Shown here: piece by piece, positions 17,276 through 26,231 of the stretch | Layout: each line of letters begins with the position of its first letter | Position numbering within the stretch: position 1 is the first letter of the stretch | From: Bacillus paralicheniformis | Lineage (GTDB): Bacteria > Bacillota > Bacilli > Bacillales > Bacillaceae | NCBI RefSeq assembly: GCF_001042485.2 | Contig: NZ_LBMN02000005.1 | Location: 124,001 to 188,000 of the forward strand | Reading direction: 5' to 3' | Length of the DNA: 64,000 nucleotides | The notes under the pieces: model-generated | Told to the model about the DNA's origin: nothing | Seen by the model: only the letters and a program-made list of their open reading frames with translations | The model's database searches: none | Translations under genes and position numbers: made by a program

Positions 17276-18548
17276 AATGATGGCATTCATCGAAGCAAAC
17301 ATCATGCCGATCGCCGGAAAGATCGGTTCCCAAAGACACCTGATTGCAATACGCGACGGATTCATCGCCATTATGCCTCTTATTATCATCGGTTCCCTCG
17401 CCATCCTGGTTAATAATTTTCCAATACCGGCGTTTCAAAACTTTATGACCGGCCTGTTCGGAGAGGGATGGACTGCTGTCGGCGGGGCGATATGGAATGG
17501 CTCTTTTGCTCTGTTGAGCCTTTTAGCCGTTGCGGCTGTCAGCTTTAAGCTGGCCGAGTCCTATCACACAGATGGCCTGTCTGCCGCATTAATCGGGATT
17601 GGCGCATTCGCCGTGCTTACGCCGACCACTGAAGACTTTGGCTTTTCAATGACTTGGCTGGGAGCACAAGGCCTGTTCGTCGGCTTAATCGTGGCTTTGC
17701 TGTCGACGGAAGTCTTCCGGCTGTTTTCACAAAATGAGAAATGGAAAATCAAAATGCCTGAAGGAGTGCCTGACGGCGTCACAAAATCCTTGAATGCTCT
17801 ATTGCCGGCTGCCGTCATCTTATCCACTGCCGGGCTATGTAATGCTCTGATTGTTCATTATTCGGGACAAAGCATCCATGAGCTTGTTTTCAGCACGATT
17901 CAAGAGCCGCTTCAAGGTCTTTCCAACACGGTTGGGTCAGCCTTGATTTTCACTTTCTTGAATCATTTGCTCTGGTTCTTTGGATTGCATGGAACAAATA
18001 TCCTCGGGCCGATCATGGAATCCGTCTACCTCCCGCTTATTCAGGAAAATCAACACTTATTCTCGCAAGGAATGAGCGCTTTTGAAGTGCCGTATATTGT
18101 GACAAAGCCTTTCTTCGATTCTTACGTATTTATGGGGGGATCGGGAACGACATTGGCTCTGCTTGCCGGCATTTTAATTGCCGTGAAATCGAAGCACTAC
18201 AAAACGATCGGGAAGGTGTCTCTCGCACCCGGCCTTTTTAACATCAATGAGCCCGTTCTGTTCGGACTTCCTATTGTATTAAACCCGATCATGTTCATTC
18301 CGTTTATCTTGATTCCATTAATTTTAACGATTACGTCATATGTCGCTTTGGCTTCCGGTCTCGTCCCGAAAACTGTCGCGATCCTTCCGTGGACAACGCC
18401 GCCGATTGTCAGCGGGTATCTCGTCACCGGAGGATCAGTCCGGGGAGTCTTATTGCAAATCTTCAACCTGGTGCTGGCCACCCTGCTCTACCTCCCGTTT
18501 ATAAAAGCAGCAGAACGTTCCGCCTTGCACCAGACAGAAAACGAATAA
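17262..18548 (+). CDS. PTS EIIC component, lactose/cellobiose/chitobiose type
   Basis: A 428-aa membrane permease with about ten hydrophobic segments; motifs HLIAIRDGFIAIMPLIIIGS near the start and GLHGTNILGPIMES and FMGGSGTTLALL later are typical of the Lac family EIIC (CelB/ChbC/LicC). It binds and translocates the disaccharide while EIIB phosphorylates it. The ATG at 17262 follows GAGGAGG and overlaps the GH4 gene; an in-frame ATG at 17202 lies inside that gene and is not needed. The substrate is probably N,N'-diacetylchitobiose from context, cellobiose being the alternative. Confidence 0.87.
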   Translation: MKQNKMMAFIEANIMPIAGKIGSQRHLIAIRDGFIAIMPLIIIGSLAILVNNFPIPAFQNFMTGLFGEGWTAVGGAIWNGSFALLSLLAVAAVSFKLAESYHTDGLSAALIGIGAFAVLTPTTEDFGFSMTWLGAQGLFVGLIVALLSTEVFRLFSQNEKWKIKMPEGVPDGVTKSLNALLPAAVILSTAGLCNALIVHYSGQSIHELVFSTIQEPLQGLSNTVGSALIFTFLNHLLWFFGLHGTNILGPIMESVYLPLIQENQHLFSQGMSAFEVPYIVTKPFFDSYVFMGGSGTTLALLAGILIAVKSKHYKTIGKVSLAPGLFNINEPVLFGLPIVLNPIMFIPFILIPLILTITSYVALASGLVPKTVAILPWTTPPIVSGYLVTGGSVRGVLLQIFNLVLATLLYLPFIKAAERSALHQTENE

Positions 18549-18564
18549 GTAAGGAGTGAATGTT

Positions 18565-18897
18565 ATGGCAGATACACTACAATTGGAACAGGTCTCATTT
18601 GAAATCATTCTTCACGCCGGAAATGCGCGTTCTTCTGCAATGGAAGCATTGCAGCTTGTGAAACAACACGAATGGGAAACCGGATATCAAAAAATACAAG
18701 AAGCAGAATCGGAGCTGAGCCAAGCTCATCAGGCACAAACCCGCCTTCTGCAAAAAGAAGCACAAGGCGAAGGCCTTTCACCCAATCTATTATTAATCCA
18801 TGCGCAGGACCATTTAATGACAGCCATGACTGTAAAAGATTTGGCGAAAGAATTGATTCATTTATATCAAGAGCTTCAGAAAGGAAGAGAAAAATGA
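18565..18897 (+). CDS. PTS EIIA component, lactose/cellobiose type
   Basis: 110 aa, all-helical Lac-family EIIA. His79 in LLIHAQDHLM is the expected phosphorylation site and Asp82 the trimer metal ligand, by analogy with His78/Asp81 of the staphylococcal protein. It passes phosphate from HPr to EIIB. ATG at 18565 chosen because AAGGAG lies eight bases upstream; a GTG three codons earlier overlaps that site. Its stop overlaps the EIIB start (ATGA). Confidence 0.9.
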   Translation: MADTLQLEQVSFEIILHAGNARSSAMEALQLVKQHEWETGYQKIQEAESELSQAHQAQTRLLQKEAQGEGLSPNLLLIHAQDHLMTAMTVKDLAKELIHLYQELQKGREK

Positions 18898-19196
18898 AGA
18901 TCGCACTTGTATGTTCAGCTGGAATGTCTACGAGTATACTGGTCAAAAAAATGAGGGAAGAAGCGAAAAACCGTTCATTGAAGGCCGAAATTAATGCATA
19001 TGCGGAGGCAGATTTGCCAAGTCATCTGGATGAAATTGATGTGATACTGATTGGTCCGCAGGTCCGGTATTTAAAAGGGCAAATGACAGAGCGTGCCGAG
19101 CCTTATCATACGCCCGTGGCCGTCATTGATCAAATGGCTTATGGAATGATGGACGGTGCAAAAGTGCTGAATCAGGCAATCAGCCTTGCAACCTGA
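18894..19196 (+). CDS. PTS EIIB component, lactose/cellobiose type
   Basis: 100 aa with the phospho-Cys loop LVCSAGMSTSIL (Cys7) and the VILIGPQVRYL strand of the CelA/ChbB family. It phosphorylates the sugar on entry. It is the last gene of the operon, coupled to EIIA by a four-base overlap and followed by a strong terminator. The order C-A-B differs from E. coli chbBCA. Confidence 0.9.
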   Translation: MKIALVCSAGMSTSILVKKMREEAKNRSLKAEINAYAEADLPSHLDEIDVILIGPQVRYLKGQMTERAEPYHTPVAVIDQMAYGMMDGAKVLNQAISLAT

Positions 19197-19206
19197 TGCC
19201 TCCTGC

Positions 19207-19245
19207 AAAGAACCGCGTTTTCTTTGAAAACGGGTTCTTTTTTTT
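19207..19245 (+). terminator. Terminator of the chb-type PTS operon
   Basis: AAAGAACC...GTTTTC pairs with GAAAAC...GGTTCTTT and runs into eight further T residues. Confidence 0.9.
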
Positions 19246-19267
19246 GAAGTTTAAAAGAATGATTTTT

Positions 19268-19291
19268 TGAAAGCGTTTGTTTTTGTATAAT
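19268..19291 (+). promoter_or_regulatory. glcD promoter -10 with cre-like element
   Basis: TATAAT at 19286-19291 with a poor -35. TGAAAGCGTTTGTT (19268-19281) fits the cre consensus at 11 of 14 positions and would lie between -35 and -10, a repressing position. Confidence 0.45.
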
Positions 19292-19315
19292 AATTGGTAA
19301 AGGATGTGATCATAC

Positions 19316-20728
19316 ATGATTTCCTCACAAGTGAAATCCCAGTTGATTGAAATTGTCGGCTCTGTCAATTATGACGATTCGAACGCCGGACGGCTCGTCT
19401 ATTCTTATGATGCGACACCCCAGTTTCAATCGATGCCTGACGCGGTCATAGCCCCGCGCAGCACAGAAGAAGTATCGCAAATCGTGAAAATCTGCAACAC
19501 GCACCGCATTCCGATTGTGCCGAGAGGTTCAGGTACAAATCTTTGCGCCGGCACATGCCCGACTGAAGGAGGAATTGTCCTCCTGTTTAAGCATATGAAT
19601 CGAATTTTAGAAATCGATGAAGAAAACTTAACGATAACCGTTCAGCCCGGCGTGATCACGCTTGATTTAATTCACGCCGCTGAAGAAAAGGGATTATTTT
19701 ATCCGCCCGATCCGAGCTCGATGAAGATCTCGACAATCGGCGGCAACATCAATGAAAACTCGGGCGGCCTCCGCGGGCTGAAATACGGAGTGACACGCGA
19801 TTATGTCATGGCGCTTGAAGTCGTTCTCGCAAACGGGGATATCATCCGCACTGGCGGCAAACTCGCCAAAGACGTTGCCGGCTATGATTTGACGCGTCTT
19901 TTCGTCGGTTCTGAAGGAACGCTCGGCATCATTACTGAAGCAACATTGAAACTCATCCCGGCACCCGAAACAAAAAAAACCGTCCTCGCCCTCTATCAAG
20001 ATATCGACTCTGCAGCCCAAACGGTTTCAAATATCATCGCACACAAAATCATTCCGACGACGCTCGAATTTCTCGATCAGCCCACGATTCAGGTGATCGA
20101 AGACTTCGCGAAAATCGGCCTTCCCGTCCATGCCAAAGCGGTTCTCCTGATCGAACAGGACGGCACCGAGGAAGCAGTCCGCCGTGACATTGCCCTGATT
20201 GAAGAGATTTGCACAAAAGGAAATGCTGTGTCCGTTCAAACCGCGCAAACAGAAGCTGAAGCGGAAAATCTTCGGGAGGCCCGCCGCACCGCACTTTCCG
20301 CTTTAGCCCGTTTAAAGCCGACGACCATTCTGGAGGATGCCACGGTACCGCGCTCTGAAATTGCCGAAATGGTAAAAGCAATTAATACGATCGCCGAAAA
20401 GCACAAAATATCGATTTGTACATTCGGGCACGCAGGCGACGGCAACCTTCATCCGACCTGTACGACAGATGTCAGAAACAGTGAAGAAATGAAACGGGTC
20501 GAACAGGCTTTTGAAGACATCTTTAAAAAAGCGGTTGAGCTGGGAGGAACAATCACCGGAGAACATGGGGTCGGCGAAATGAAAGCTCCTTATCTGGAAC
20601 TGAAGCTGGGCAAAGCGGGAATCGCCGCCATGAAGGCGGTAAAACAGGCGCTGGATCCTAACAGCATCATGAATCCCGGGAAGATATTTGCGAAAGACTC
20701 CCGCAAGCGGGTGGTGGTGACAAAATGA
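19316..20728 (+). CDS. glcD: FAD-linked 2-hydroxyacid oxidase subunit (GlcD-like)
   Basis: 470 aa, FAD_binding_4 type flavoprotein: IVPRGSGTNLCAGTCPTEGG and PPDPSSMKISTIGGNINENSGG bind FAD in the N-terminal half; the C-terminal FAD-oxidase domain ends with TITGEHGVGEMKAPYL and DPNSIMNPGKIF. With the next gene it forms a glycolate oxidase-like complex that passes electrons to the respiratory chain. B. subtilis YsfC has the same length and role. Glycolate or D-lactate are the likely substrates. The ATG at 19316 follows a weak AAAGGATGTG. Confidence 0.85.
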   Translation: MISSQVKSQLIEIVGSVNYDDSNAGRLVYSYDATPQFQSMPDAVIAPRSTEEVSQIVKICNTHRIPIVPRGSGTNLCAGTCPTEGGIVLLFKHMNRILEIDEENLTITVQPGVITLDLIHAAEEKGLFYPPDPSSMKISTIGGNINENSGGLRGLKYGVTRDYVMALEVVLANGDIIRTGGKLAKDVAGYDLTRLFVGSEGTLGIITEATLKLIPAPETKKTVLALYQDIDSAAQTVSNIIAHKIIPTTLEFLDQPTIQVIEDFAKIGLPVHAKAVLLIEQDGTEEAVRRDIALIEEICTKGNAVSVQTAQTEAEAENLREARRTALSALARLKPTTILEDATVPRSEIAEMVKAINTIAEKHKISICTFGHAGDGNLHPTCTTDVRNSEEMKRVEQAFEDIFKKAVELGGTITGEHGVGEMKAPYLELKLGKAGIAAMKAVKQALDPNSIMNPGKIFAKDSRKRVVVTK

Positions 20729-22047
20729 CGACAGCTAACGAAAGAAAGGTCATTGAACAGCAGTTTAAAAAAAGAATGGACGAGGAAGAGCTGCTGAATT
20801 GCATGCGCTGCGGCTTTTGTCTGCCGTCATGCCCCACCTATATCGAATCCGGTTTTCAGGAAAGCCATTCACCGCGCGGACGCATCGCGCTCATGAAAGC
20901 GGTCGTCGATGGGGCGATTGAGCCTGATGAGGATGTCGAACGGTCACTGGAGCTTTGCCTCGGCTGCCGGGCGTGTGAACCTGTATGTCCTTCAGGCGTA
21001 AACTACGGGCGCTTGCTTGAAGAAGCGAGGGATATTATTCAGCAGAACAAAAAACACACCCTTCCGGTTAAAGTGCTTCGCCGCGCGGTATTCAAAGGGC
21101 TTTTCCCCCACCAAAACAGAATCAGGGCGCTGACTGGAATACTCGGCGTGTATCAGCGTTCCGGCATGCAAAATGTGATTCGCAAATCGGGCTTACTTCG
21201 TCTTTTGCCGGACCATCTCGCGAAAATGGAGGCTGTTTTGCCGAAAGTTCCCGATATGAAACAGCTGAAAAAACGGCCGCACCTGCTCCCTGCGATCGGA
21301 GAGAGAAAAAAACGGGCCGCCTTTTTCTCGGGCTGCCTCATGGATACGTTGTTTTTAGATACGAATATGGCAACCATCGAGCTGCTGCGGCTGGCCGGCT
21401 GCGAGATCATCATTCCCGAACAGCAGACCTGCTGTGGTGCCCTCCACGGACACAGCGGCGAAAAGTCTGAGGCCGTCCTGCTCGCAAAACGAAATATTCA
21501 GGCATTCGAGGATTCAAACGCGGACTTTATCGTGACAAATGCAGGGGGATGCGGAGCATTTTTAAAGGAATATGATCATCTCCTGAAAGATGACTCTGAA
21601 TGGCGGAAACGGGCAGCGGTTTTTACAGGGAAACTGAAAGACTTTTCTTCCGTCCTGTTGGAGCTGAACTTTGATCAGCGATCCCTTGAACTGCCGCAGC
21701 AAATCGTCACCTACCAAGATTCGTGCCATTTGCGAAATGTCATGAACACCTCCGCTGAGCCGAGATACCTTATTCGCAGCATCAACGGCATTGAATTCAA
21801 GGAAATGAAAAATGCCGAAAGCTGCTGTGGATCAGCCGGTATTTATAACATTGTCGAATCCGAAATGTCGATGAAAATTCTCGATACAAAAATGGAAGCA
21901 GCAGCAGCGACCCGGGCCGCTACGATCGTTACAGCTAATCCCGGATGTCTGCTGCAAATGAAGCTCGGCATTGAACGAGCTGGGCTTACAAACCAAGTGA
22001 GAGCTGTTCATCTGGCGGATTTATTGCTGGAAGCCGTCCAGGAGTGA
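20725..22047 (+). CDS. glcF: Iron-sulfur oxidase subunit (GlcF-like)
   Basis: 440 aa with two [4Fe-4S] ferredoxin motifs at the N-terminus (Cys26, 29, 32, 36 and Cys78, 81, 84, 88), followed by two CCG domains (QQTCCGALHGHSG and ESCCGSAGIYN). It receives electrons from the GlcD subunit, whose stop it overlaps by four bases. It equals B. subtilis YsfD in design. No CdaR-type regulator (YsfB) stands beside the pair here, and no clear terminator follows. Confidence 0.85.
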   Translation: MTTANERKVIEQQFKKRMDEEELLNCMRCGFCLPSCPTYIESGFQESHSPRGRIALMKAVVDGAIEPDEDVERSLELCLGCRACEPVCPSGVNYGRLLEEARDIIQQNKKHTLPVKVLRRAVFKGLFPHQNRIRALTGILGVYQRSGMQNVIRKSGLLRLLPDHLAKMEAVLPKVPDMKQLKKRPHLLPAIGERKKRAAFFSGCLMDTLFLDTNMATIELLRLAGCEIIIPEQQTCCGALHGHSGEKSEAVLLAKRNIQAFEDSNADFIVTNAGGCGAFLKEYDHLLKDDSEWRKRAAVFTGKLKDFSSVLLELNFDQRSLELPQQIVTYQDSCHLRNVMNTSAEPRYLIRSINGIEFKEMKNAESCCGSAGIYNIVESEMSMKILDTKMEAAAATRAATIVTANPGCLLQMKLGIERAGLTNQVRAVHLADLLLEAVQE

Positions 22048-22106
22048 CTAGGCGGCTCACATTTGGTATATTTCTCGGGAAATAAATCGAAATATGTCTT
22101 CTGCTG

Positions 22107-23822
22107 CTATTTCCGGACAGCAGGAAATTCTCCATTCGGCTGGATGAAGCGCAAACCTGTTACCTGTCCGGAATCGCCGGCTTCGAACCGGACGCTGAAA
22201 CCCGGCAGGTTTTTGATTTGAAATGTCAACTCACGGTAAGGCTCAAGTTCGTAATCAGGCTGACCGGGCAATGAAACCCAGAGCGTCCGGTTGTTTCTGA
22301 AAGACACAACGACATCTGTTCCGTCTTCCAATGCATATTCGCCCGTTAAAGAAGCAAGAAATTCAGGATCGTACAACCGCTGATCCGGCTTCCTGACAAA
22401 TTCGATTTCTCCAGCGCCTTCCGCCATTTCAAACGGTACGGAAAGGCGGCTGATATGTCCGTGTATATCAGCGCTGAAAGATGAGAGCATCGCCATCTCC
22501 GTGAGCGGCATTTTCATCTCGAATATATTGTAATGATAATGCTTCAAAGGCATCACAAACGAATTGAAGAGCGCCTGTAACATACCGTCTTTACACTCTA
22601 TTTTGATTTCACCGTAGCCGGGGTGCTCGTATACACCTGTGTAGTCCTTCAGGTCATGAGAAGGCTTCGTTCCTTCAATTTTGGTAAGATCCGCGGTTCG
22701 ATCCACGCCTAAAGCCGCTTTCATTATTTTTTCCGCTTCGCCTTTCAGCCGGCCGTTCCAATCAATCTCTTCCAATCCAAGCAAGCGGTCAAAAATATTG
22801 TACGCCAGAACATTTGGGAGAAAGCTGCCGTTCATATTTGTCAAAATGGCAATCCCGATTTTTTCATAAGGCATGAAAGCAACAAGCGATGAAAAACCGT
22901 CAATATTTCCGCCATGATGAATCATATGACGGCCACGGTACGGTTCAACAAACCAGCCGAGCCCATAGCTGCAGACAGGGAGTTCCTTCGCTTTAAGAAT
23001 GGAGTCGCAGGAAATGCAAGGCGTATGCAGCTCATGAAGGCTTCCCTCTGATAGAACACCGCTGAATTTGTCGCTGCCAAGCTGAAGCAGCACCCAATTT
23101 GCCATATCCAAGGCATTGGAATTGATCGATCCAGCCGGCCCGATCACATCGATATTGCGAAAAGGAATTTTTTCAACTGTTCCGTTTTTCTCTTGATATG
23201 GAAAGGCAAAATCGGAAAGCTTTTGCATATCTTCGACCGAGAAGCTGCTGGATGTCATATGCAAGGGTTTGAAAATCCGCTCATGAACAAACTCCTCCCA
23301 TGTCGTTCCCGCTATTCTTCCTGCAAGATAACCGGCCGTCATGTACATCAGGTTCTGATACTGCCATTTTGATCGAAAATCCAGATTCGGCTCAAGGTAG
23401 CGGAGCCGTCTGAAAAGCTCTTCCCTTGAAAAGGAGGAATTGTACCACATCATTTCGTGTCTTGGGAGGCCCGAACGATTGCACGCCAGATCACGGGGAG
23501 TCATCCGTTCGGTTGCCACCGGATCATACATCTTAAACTCCGGGAGGTATTCCCTTACCGGCTTGTCCCATTCCATTTTCCCTTCATCAGCCAAAACCGC
23601 CATCGCCGCCGTTGTAAATGCCTTGGAAGCGGAACCGATCGCAAATACCGTTTCCGGGTTCACTTTTAATTTCCGTTCTTTATCCCTGAATCCAAACCCT
23701 TCCGCCATGATGATCTCGTCTTCCTTAATGACTGCAACAGCGGCTCCGGGAACGTTCCACTCCTTCATTTTTTCCAGGGCAAATGCCCGAAAGCCTTTTA
23801 ATTCCTTTATAGGCTGTCTCAT
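22107..23822 (-). CDS. Serine hydrolase, class C beta-lactamase/PBP fold
   Basis: 571 aa. The serine beta-lactamase-like domain covers about 1-360: SxxK motif Ser64-Ala-Ser-Lys67, a tyrosine motif in KWQYQNLMYMTAGY, and HHGGNIDGFSS replacing KTG. The remainder is a DUF3471-like beta domain (YTGVYEHPGYGEIKIE). No signal peptide or membrane anchor was found, so it is probably cytoplasmic, and it may act on D-amino acid peptides or esters rather than as a resistance enzyme. Start ATG 23822 has GAGAGGAGAG upstream; the longer frame to 23906 has no such site. Confidence 0.82.
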   Translation of the reverse strand: MRQPIKELKGFRAFALEKMKEWNVPGAAVAVIKEDEIIMAEGFGFRDKERKLKVNPETVFAIGSASKAFTTAAMAVLADEGKMEWDKPVREYLPEFKMYDPVATERMTPRDLACNRSGLPRHEMMWYNSSFSREELFRRLRYLEPNLDFRSKWQYQNLMYMTAGYLAGRIAGTTWEEFVHERIFKPLHMTSSSFSVEDMQKLSDFAFPYQEKNGTVEKIPFRNIDVIGPAGSINSNALDMANWVLLQLGSDKFSGVLSEGSLHELHTPCISCDSILKAKELPVCSYGLGWFVEPYRGRHMIHHGGNIDGFSSLVAFMPYEKIGIAILTNMNGSFLPNVLAYNIFDRLLGLEEIDWNGRLKGEAEKIMKAALGVDRTADLTKIEGTKPSHDLKDYTGVYEHPGYGEIKIECKDGMLQALFNSFVMPLKHYHYNIFEMKMPLTEMAMLSSFSADIHGHISRLSVPFEMAEGAGEIEFVRKPDQRLYDPEFLASLTGEYALEDGTDVVVSFRNNRTLWVSLPGQPDYELEPYRELTFQIKNLPGFSVRFEAGDSGQVTGLRFIQPNGEFPAVRK

Positions 23823-23992
23823 TTTACTCTCCTCTCTTGATCTAAGCGTCTTATGCCTGTTCCAGGTGTCCGTATTCCATACGTTTGTTCGCCCGAATGG
23901 TTTCATTTAGAGAAAATTTGTATATTTATTCACGAATTCCAAAAGATAGGTATAAGGCTGAAAATGTCTAAAAAACAAGGAGGTTTTGTTCA

Positions 23993-24262
23993 ATGTTTGG
24001 ATTTATTTGGTCATTGATCATCGGCGGAATTTTAGGCTGGCTGGCCGGCCTCATTATCAGACGTGATGTACCCGGAGGAATCATTGGAAATATTATCGCG
24101 GGATTTATCGGTTCATGGCTCGGCTCCATGATTTTGGGACGCTGGGGTCCGATGATCGGCGGATTTAATATCATTCCGGCTCTGATCGGTGCGATCATTT
24201 TGATTTTCATCGTCAGTCTTGTCATGAGAAGTATGGGCGGACGAAACCGCAATGCTCAATAA
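23993..24262 (+). CDS. GlsB/YeaQ/YmgE-family small membrane protein
   Basis: 89 aa with three glycine-rich hydrophobic segments (IWSLIIGGILGWLAGLII, GIIGNIIAGFIGSWLGSMI, IPALIGAIILIFIVSLV), typical of transglycosylase-associated proteins. B. subtilis YwzA is a relative and general-stress induced. AAGGAGG precedes the ATG. A strong terminator follows. Confidence 0.85.
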   Translation: MFGFIWSLIIGGILGWLAGLIIRRDVPGGIIGNIIAGFIGSWLGSMILGRWGPMIGGFNIIPALIGAIILIFIVSLVMRSMGGRNRNAQ

Positions 24263-24272
24263 TGGATGATTT

Positions 24273-24304
24273 ACGACGGTTTCATTAGAAACCGTCGTTT
24301 TTTA
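24273..24304 (+). terminator. Terminator
   Basis: ACGACGGTTTC/GAAACCGTCGT stem of 11 bp with a four-base loop and a T-run. Confidence 0.92.
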
Positions 24305-24373
24305 TTTCATTCTGCTGCCGTCTTTTATATAATTAATTAGAAACACGAAATATTTTCAAGGGGAGGCTGTACA

Positions 24374-26209
24374 TTGGAAAAAGTGGCAGAAAAAAGACCG
24401 AAGCGCTCTGAGGTGCCGCAGGAACTGACTTGGAATCTTACTGATTTATTTCCTTCTTATGAAGCTTGGGAAGACGCACTTGTGAAAATTGAGGAAGATC
24501 TCGTATCCATCGGCTCATTTAAAGGAAGGCTTCACGAAGGAGCTGACGTGTTGCTCGATTGTTTAATGCTGCAGGAAAAACTGCTAGAGCGCCTAGTCCG
24601 GGCCGCCGCCTATACTCACCTCAGAAAGTCCGAAGATTTGACAAACCCCGTCAACCAAGCCGACGCTTCAAGGATGGCCGCACTTCAAGCAAAACTAAAC
24701 GCCGGGCTTTCATTTATCCAATCGGAAATTCTCGAATTCCCCGAAAATCAAGTGGAGACGTACATAAAAAATGAGAAAGGACTGGAGCCTTTCAGCAAAA
24801 TGCTGTCCGAGATAATGGAGCGCAAGCCGTATAAGCTTGCTCCCGAAACAGAGGAAGCGTTAGCCGTTTTAGGCGAAGTGCATGATGCACCGTACAAAAT
24901 TTTCGGGATGGCGAAGCTTGCAGATATGCAATTTTCACCGATTCAGGACCGGAACGGCAATGAGTTGGCCAATTCGTTCGCGTTATATGAAGGAAAATAC
25001 ATGTTCTCTCCTGATACGCATATTCGCAGAACCGCCTTTGACTCCTTTACAAATACCCTGCAAACATACAAAAATACCATCGCCGCCGTCTATGAAACAG
25101 AAGTCAAAAAACAGGTCGGCATGTCAAGGCTTCGCGGATATCAATCCGCCACCGATATGCTTCTTCAGCCGCAAAGCGTCACGCTCGAAATGTACCACAA
25201 CCAGCTTGATGTGATTAAAAACGAACTTGCACCTCATATGCGCAAGTATGCCGCCTTGAAAAAACGCGTATTAGACCTCGACGACATGCGCTTCTGCGAT
25301 TTGCAGGCTCCGCTTGATCACGACTTCAGTCCAAAGACGACTTACGAACAGGCCGGCCGGATGATCTTGGACGCTTTACAAGTGATGGGACCCGAGTACG
25401 CGGAAGTCATGGAAACCGCATTGACTGAGCGGTGGGTTGATCTCGCTGACAACATCGGCAAATCCACGGGTGCGTTTTGTTCAAGTCCGTACGGAGTGCA
25501 TCCCTTCATTTTGATGACATGGACGGATACGATGCGGGACGCCTTTACCCTTGCCCATGAACTCGGTCATGCCGGTCATTTCTACTTGGCAAACCGCAAG
25601 CAGCGCATCATGAATGTCAGACCGTCTCTATATTTCATCGAAGCGCCTTCTACAATGAACGAAATGCTTCTCGCCCAGCATTTGTTTTCCAAAACAAATG
25701 ACCCGAAAATGAAGCGCTGGGTCATCAACCAATTGATGGGCACGTATTACCACAATTTTGTCACCCATCTGCTTGAAGGGGAATATCAGCGGAGAGTCTA
25801 CGAACTCGCCGAACAAGGGTGCGCACTTACCGCTTCCGTACTGTCTGAACAAACCACCGCCGTGCTGTCCGAATTCTGGGGCAGCGGAGTGAAGCTTGAT
25901 GAAGGGGCAGGTTTAACATGGATGCGTCAGCCGCACTACTACATGGGGTTATACCCTTACACCTATTCAGCCGGGCTGACAGCATCGACAATCGTCTCGC
26001 AGCAAATTAAAGAAGAAGGTCGCCCTGCCGTCGAGAGATGGCTGAACGTTTTAAAAACAGGCGGTACAATGAAACCGCTGGACCTGTTGAAACACGCGGG
26101 TGTTGACATGTCGACGGATCAACCGATACGCCAGGCAGTTGCGTATGTCGGAACATTGGTTGACGAGCTCGAAAAACTGTATGATCCAAAAGAAGACCGG
26201 CCTGATTAA
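24374..26209 (+). CDS. pepF: Oligoendopeptidase F-type M3 metallopeptidase
   Basis: 611 aa, cytoplasmic. Zinc site HELGH at residues 395-399 in the extended M3 motif LAHELGHAGHFY, with a third ligand Glu in FIEAPSTMNEMLL. The N-terminal PELTWNLTDLFPS and YNFVTHLLEGEYQ segments fit the PepF/oligoendopeptidase F group. It cleaves peptides of about 7-17 residues, for turnover of imported or signal peptides. TTG start at 24374 with GGGGAGG upstream. The name is a family name; Bacillus species can carry more than one such gene. Confidence 0.82.
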   Translation: MEKVAEKRPKRSEVPQELTWNLTDLFPSYEAWEDALVKIEEDLVSIGSFKGRLHEGADVLLDCLMLQEKLLERLVRAAAYTHLRKSEDLTNPVNQADASRMAALQAKLNAGLSFIQSEILEFPENQVETYIKNEKGLEPFSKMLSEIMERKPYKLAPETEEALAVLGEVHDAPYKIFGMAKLADMQFSPIQDRNGNELANSFALYEGKYMFSPDTHIRRTAFDSFTNTLQTYKNTIAAVYETEVKKQVGMSRLRGYQSATDMLLQPQSVTLEMYHNQLDVIKNELAPHMRKYAALKKRVLDLDDMRFCDLQAPLDHDFSPKTTYEQAGRMILDALQVMGPEYAEVMETALTERWVDLADNIGKSTGAFCSSPYGVHPFILMTWTDTMRDAFTLAHELGHAGHFYLANRKQRIMNVRPSLYFIEAPSTMNEMLLAQHLFSKTNDPKMKRWVINQLMGTYYHNFVTHLLEGEYQRRVYELAEQGCALTASVLSEQTTAVLSEFWGSGVKLDEGAGLTWMRQPHYYMGLYPYTYSAGLTASTIVSQQIKEEGRPAVERWLNVLKTGGTMKPLDLLKHAGVDMSTDQPIRQAVAYVGTLVDELEKLYDPKEDRPD

Positions 26210-26219
26210 CGGGCGGTCC
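26196..26219. terminator. Possible hairpin between convergent pepF and amidase genes
   Basis: GACCG-CC pairs with GG-CGGTC around the pepF stop; there is no strong T-run on either strand. Confidence 0.3.
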
Positions 26220-26231
26220 TCTCTTATACGG

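Noticed and set aside
23928..23953. Sigma B promoter before the GlsB-like gene
   Set aside because: AGGTAT resembles the -10 but there is no GTTTAA-like -35 at 13-15 bases.
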